Assembly: GCA_934667295.1 (NCBI GenBank)
Contig: CAKULR010000113.1
Span: 1-5,822 of the forward strand
Length of the DNA: 5,822 nucleotides
Source of the DNA: an uncultured Kiritimatiellota bacterium
GTDB taxonomy: Bacteria; Verrucomicrobiota; Kiritimatiellia; RFP12; UBA1067
Direction of reading: 5' to 3'
This document shows, piece after piece, positions 5,065 through 5,822 of the stretch (position 1 is its first letter; each line of letters starts with the position of its first letter). Under the pieces are notes generated by a model. The model saw nothing but the letters and a program-made list of their open reading frames with translations, was not told the origin of the DNA and made no database searches. The position numbers were made by a program, and so were the translations under genes.

Positions 5065-5667
5065 ATGAAGAAATCCATCCTTGTCGCAGGTTTCGCCCTT
5101 GCCGCGCTTTCCGGCGCGGCCCAGGATTCCACGGCGTCCGCCCGCGCGGCCTACCAGCAGCAGCAGGCGCTCGCGGAGGTGCCGCGCCTCGTCCAGCAGT
5201 TCGACCTGCTCGTGCAGAACCAGGACGCGATCGTCGCGCGCCTCGTCAAGCTGGAAGGCGCGGACGCGACGGGGGACGTGCGGGCCGAGATCGCCGCCCT
5301 CCGGGCCGAGGTCGCCGACCTGAAGGCCTCCATCCGCCGCGAACAGGACGCGATGCGCGCGGAGATCGTCAAGGACCTCGCGGGACGGATCGCCCGGATG
5401 ACGCCGCCGCCGCCCACCACGCCGTCGCGTGGCGGCGCGTCCCGTCGTTCCACCCCGCCTCCGCCGCCCGCGCTTGGCACGCACTACGAGTACGTCATCG
5501 AGAAGGGGCAGACCCTCACCCTCATCGCGCAGGGCTTCGGCACGACCTTCCCGAAGATCCTCGCCGCCAATCCGGGCCTGAAGCCCAACATGCTCCGCGT
5601 GGGGCAGAAGATCATCGTGCCGGCGGAGGAGCCGTCCGCGCCGAAGGGCAGGACGGGGCGGAAGTGA
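5065..5667 (+). CDS. Secreted coiled-coil protein with C-terminal LysM domain
   Basis: A 200-residue exported protein, not assignable to a named gene. Residues 1-19 are a Sec signal peptide (MKKSILVAGFALAALSGAA) with likely cleavage near AA-QD. No Cys follows, so it is not a lipoprotein, unlike the neighbour at 3714. Residues 37-112 are heptad-like and charged (EIAALRAEVADLKASI), a probable coiled coil for oligomerisation. A Pro-rich linker (114-135) follows, then a LysM domain at 141-186 (YEYVIEKGQTLTLIAQGFG ... NMLRVGQKIIVP) and a basic tail. No hydrolase domain is present, so a structural, peptidoglycan-bound periplasmic role is inferred. GGAG at 5053-5056 is 8 bases before the ATG. The stop overlaps the hemB start in TGATG. 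Its layout of N-terminal anchor or signal, coiled coil and LysM echoes the lipoprotein upstream, so the two may act together. Confidence 0.88.
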   Translation: MKKSILVAGFALAALSGAAQDSTASARAAYQQQQALAEVPRLVQQFDLLVQNQDAIVARLVKLEGADATGDVRAEIAALRAEVADLKASIRREQDAMRAEIVKDLAGRIARMTPPPPTTPSRGGASRRSTPPPPPALGTHYEYVIEKGQTLTLIAQGFGTTFPKILAANPGLKPNMLRVGQKIIVPAEEPSAPKGRTGRK

Positions 5668-5822
5668 TGGAACGGACAGGCTATCCCGATGTGCGGCTGC
5701 GGCGGCTGCGGCGGACGGAGGCGATCCGCGATCTCTTCGCGATGCCGAAGCCGGGCCCCGAGAAGTTCATCTGGCCTGTGTTCGTGGTGCCGGGAACGGG
5801 ACGCCGCGAGCCGATTGCGTCG
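5667..5822 (+). CDS. hemB: Porphobilinogen synthase (delta-aminolevulinate dehydratase), N-terminal part
   Basis: Condenses two 5-aminolevulinate molecules to porphobilinogen in tetrapyrrole (haem) synthesis, in the cytoplasm. Only the first 52 codons lie in the window; the frame is open to the right edge. The visible part fits the family N-terminus: a basic stretch RLRRLRRTEAIRDLF (residues 10-24), then KFIWPVFVVPGTGRREPI (33-50), corresponding to the usual LIYPLFV-EG---EPI strand just before the SMPG motif, which would follow beyond the edge. The catalytic lysines and metal-binding cysteines are not in view. The ATG shares its A with the TGA of the preceding gene, indicating translational coupling; only a loose GGGGCGG precedes it. 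Identification rests on this short N-terminal match. Confidence 0.85.
   Translation, partial: MERTGYPDVRLRRLRRTEAIRDLFAMPKPGPEKFIWPVFVVPGTGRREPIAS

Overview
The window looks like chromosomal DNA of a GC-rich Gram-negative-type bacterium. Coding parts have strongly GC-biased third positions, one gene encodes a lipoprotein, and two encode exported LysM proteins. The set trpS, scpA, scpB, envelope proteins, hemB, with AT-richer repeat-bearing gaps, reminds me of the Planctomycetes-Verrucomicrobia-Chlamydiae group (Verrucomicrobiota or Kiritimatiellota). That placement is inference from gene content and general resemblance, not from a marker I could search.

Left part (1-646): a minus-strand gene starts at 198 and runs off the left edge. 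It has a well-placed sigma70-like promoter that would give a leaderless mRNA. It is divergent from trpS. The 448 bases between them hold no gene that I can support. They hold a degenerate tandem-repeat array (about 281-456), a short 13-base duplication (459-484), a candidate trpS promoter (591-619) and a palindrome that spans the trpS Shine-Dalgarno sequence (618-642).

Middle (647-3724): trpS (tryptophanyl-tRNA synthetase) is intact. A 195-base gap follows, carrying an imperfect 33-base inverted repeat with GC-rich hairpins at its ends and an 8-base-period CTTAA array. Next come scpA and scpB, the kleisin and winged-helix partners of bacterial SMC condensin. scpA is broken: its N-terminal domain is in one frame, its C-terminal winged helix in another, and the conserved middle is replaced by a T-rich stretch with an 8-T run. 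scpB is intact but about twice the usual length because of acidic, low-complexity ends.

Right part (3714-5822): a tightly packed series of co-directional genes. They encode a lipoprotein with TPRs, a coiled coil and a C-terminal LysM; a 90-residue protein with a C-terminal membrane anchor; a secreted coiled-coil LysM protein; and the start of hemB (porphobilinogen synthase). Overlaps or tiny gaps (11-base overlap, 1-base gap, 18-base gap, TGATG overlap) suggest one transcript from scpA/scpB through hemB. Chromosome condensation, peptidoglycan-binding envelope proteins and haem synthesis are therefore probably co-expressed. I see no clearly new multi-gene system. The most unusual items are the scpA lesion, the repeat arrays around trpS and the acidic ScpB.
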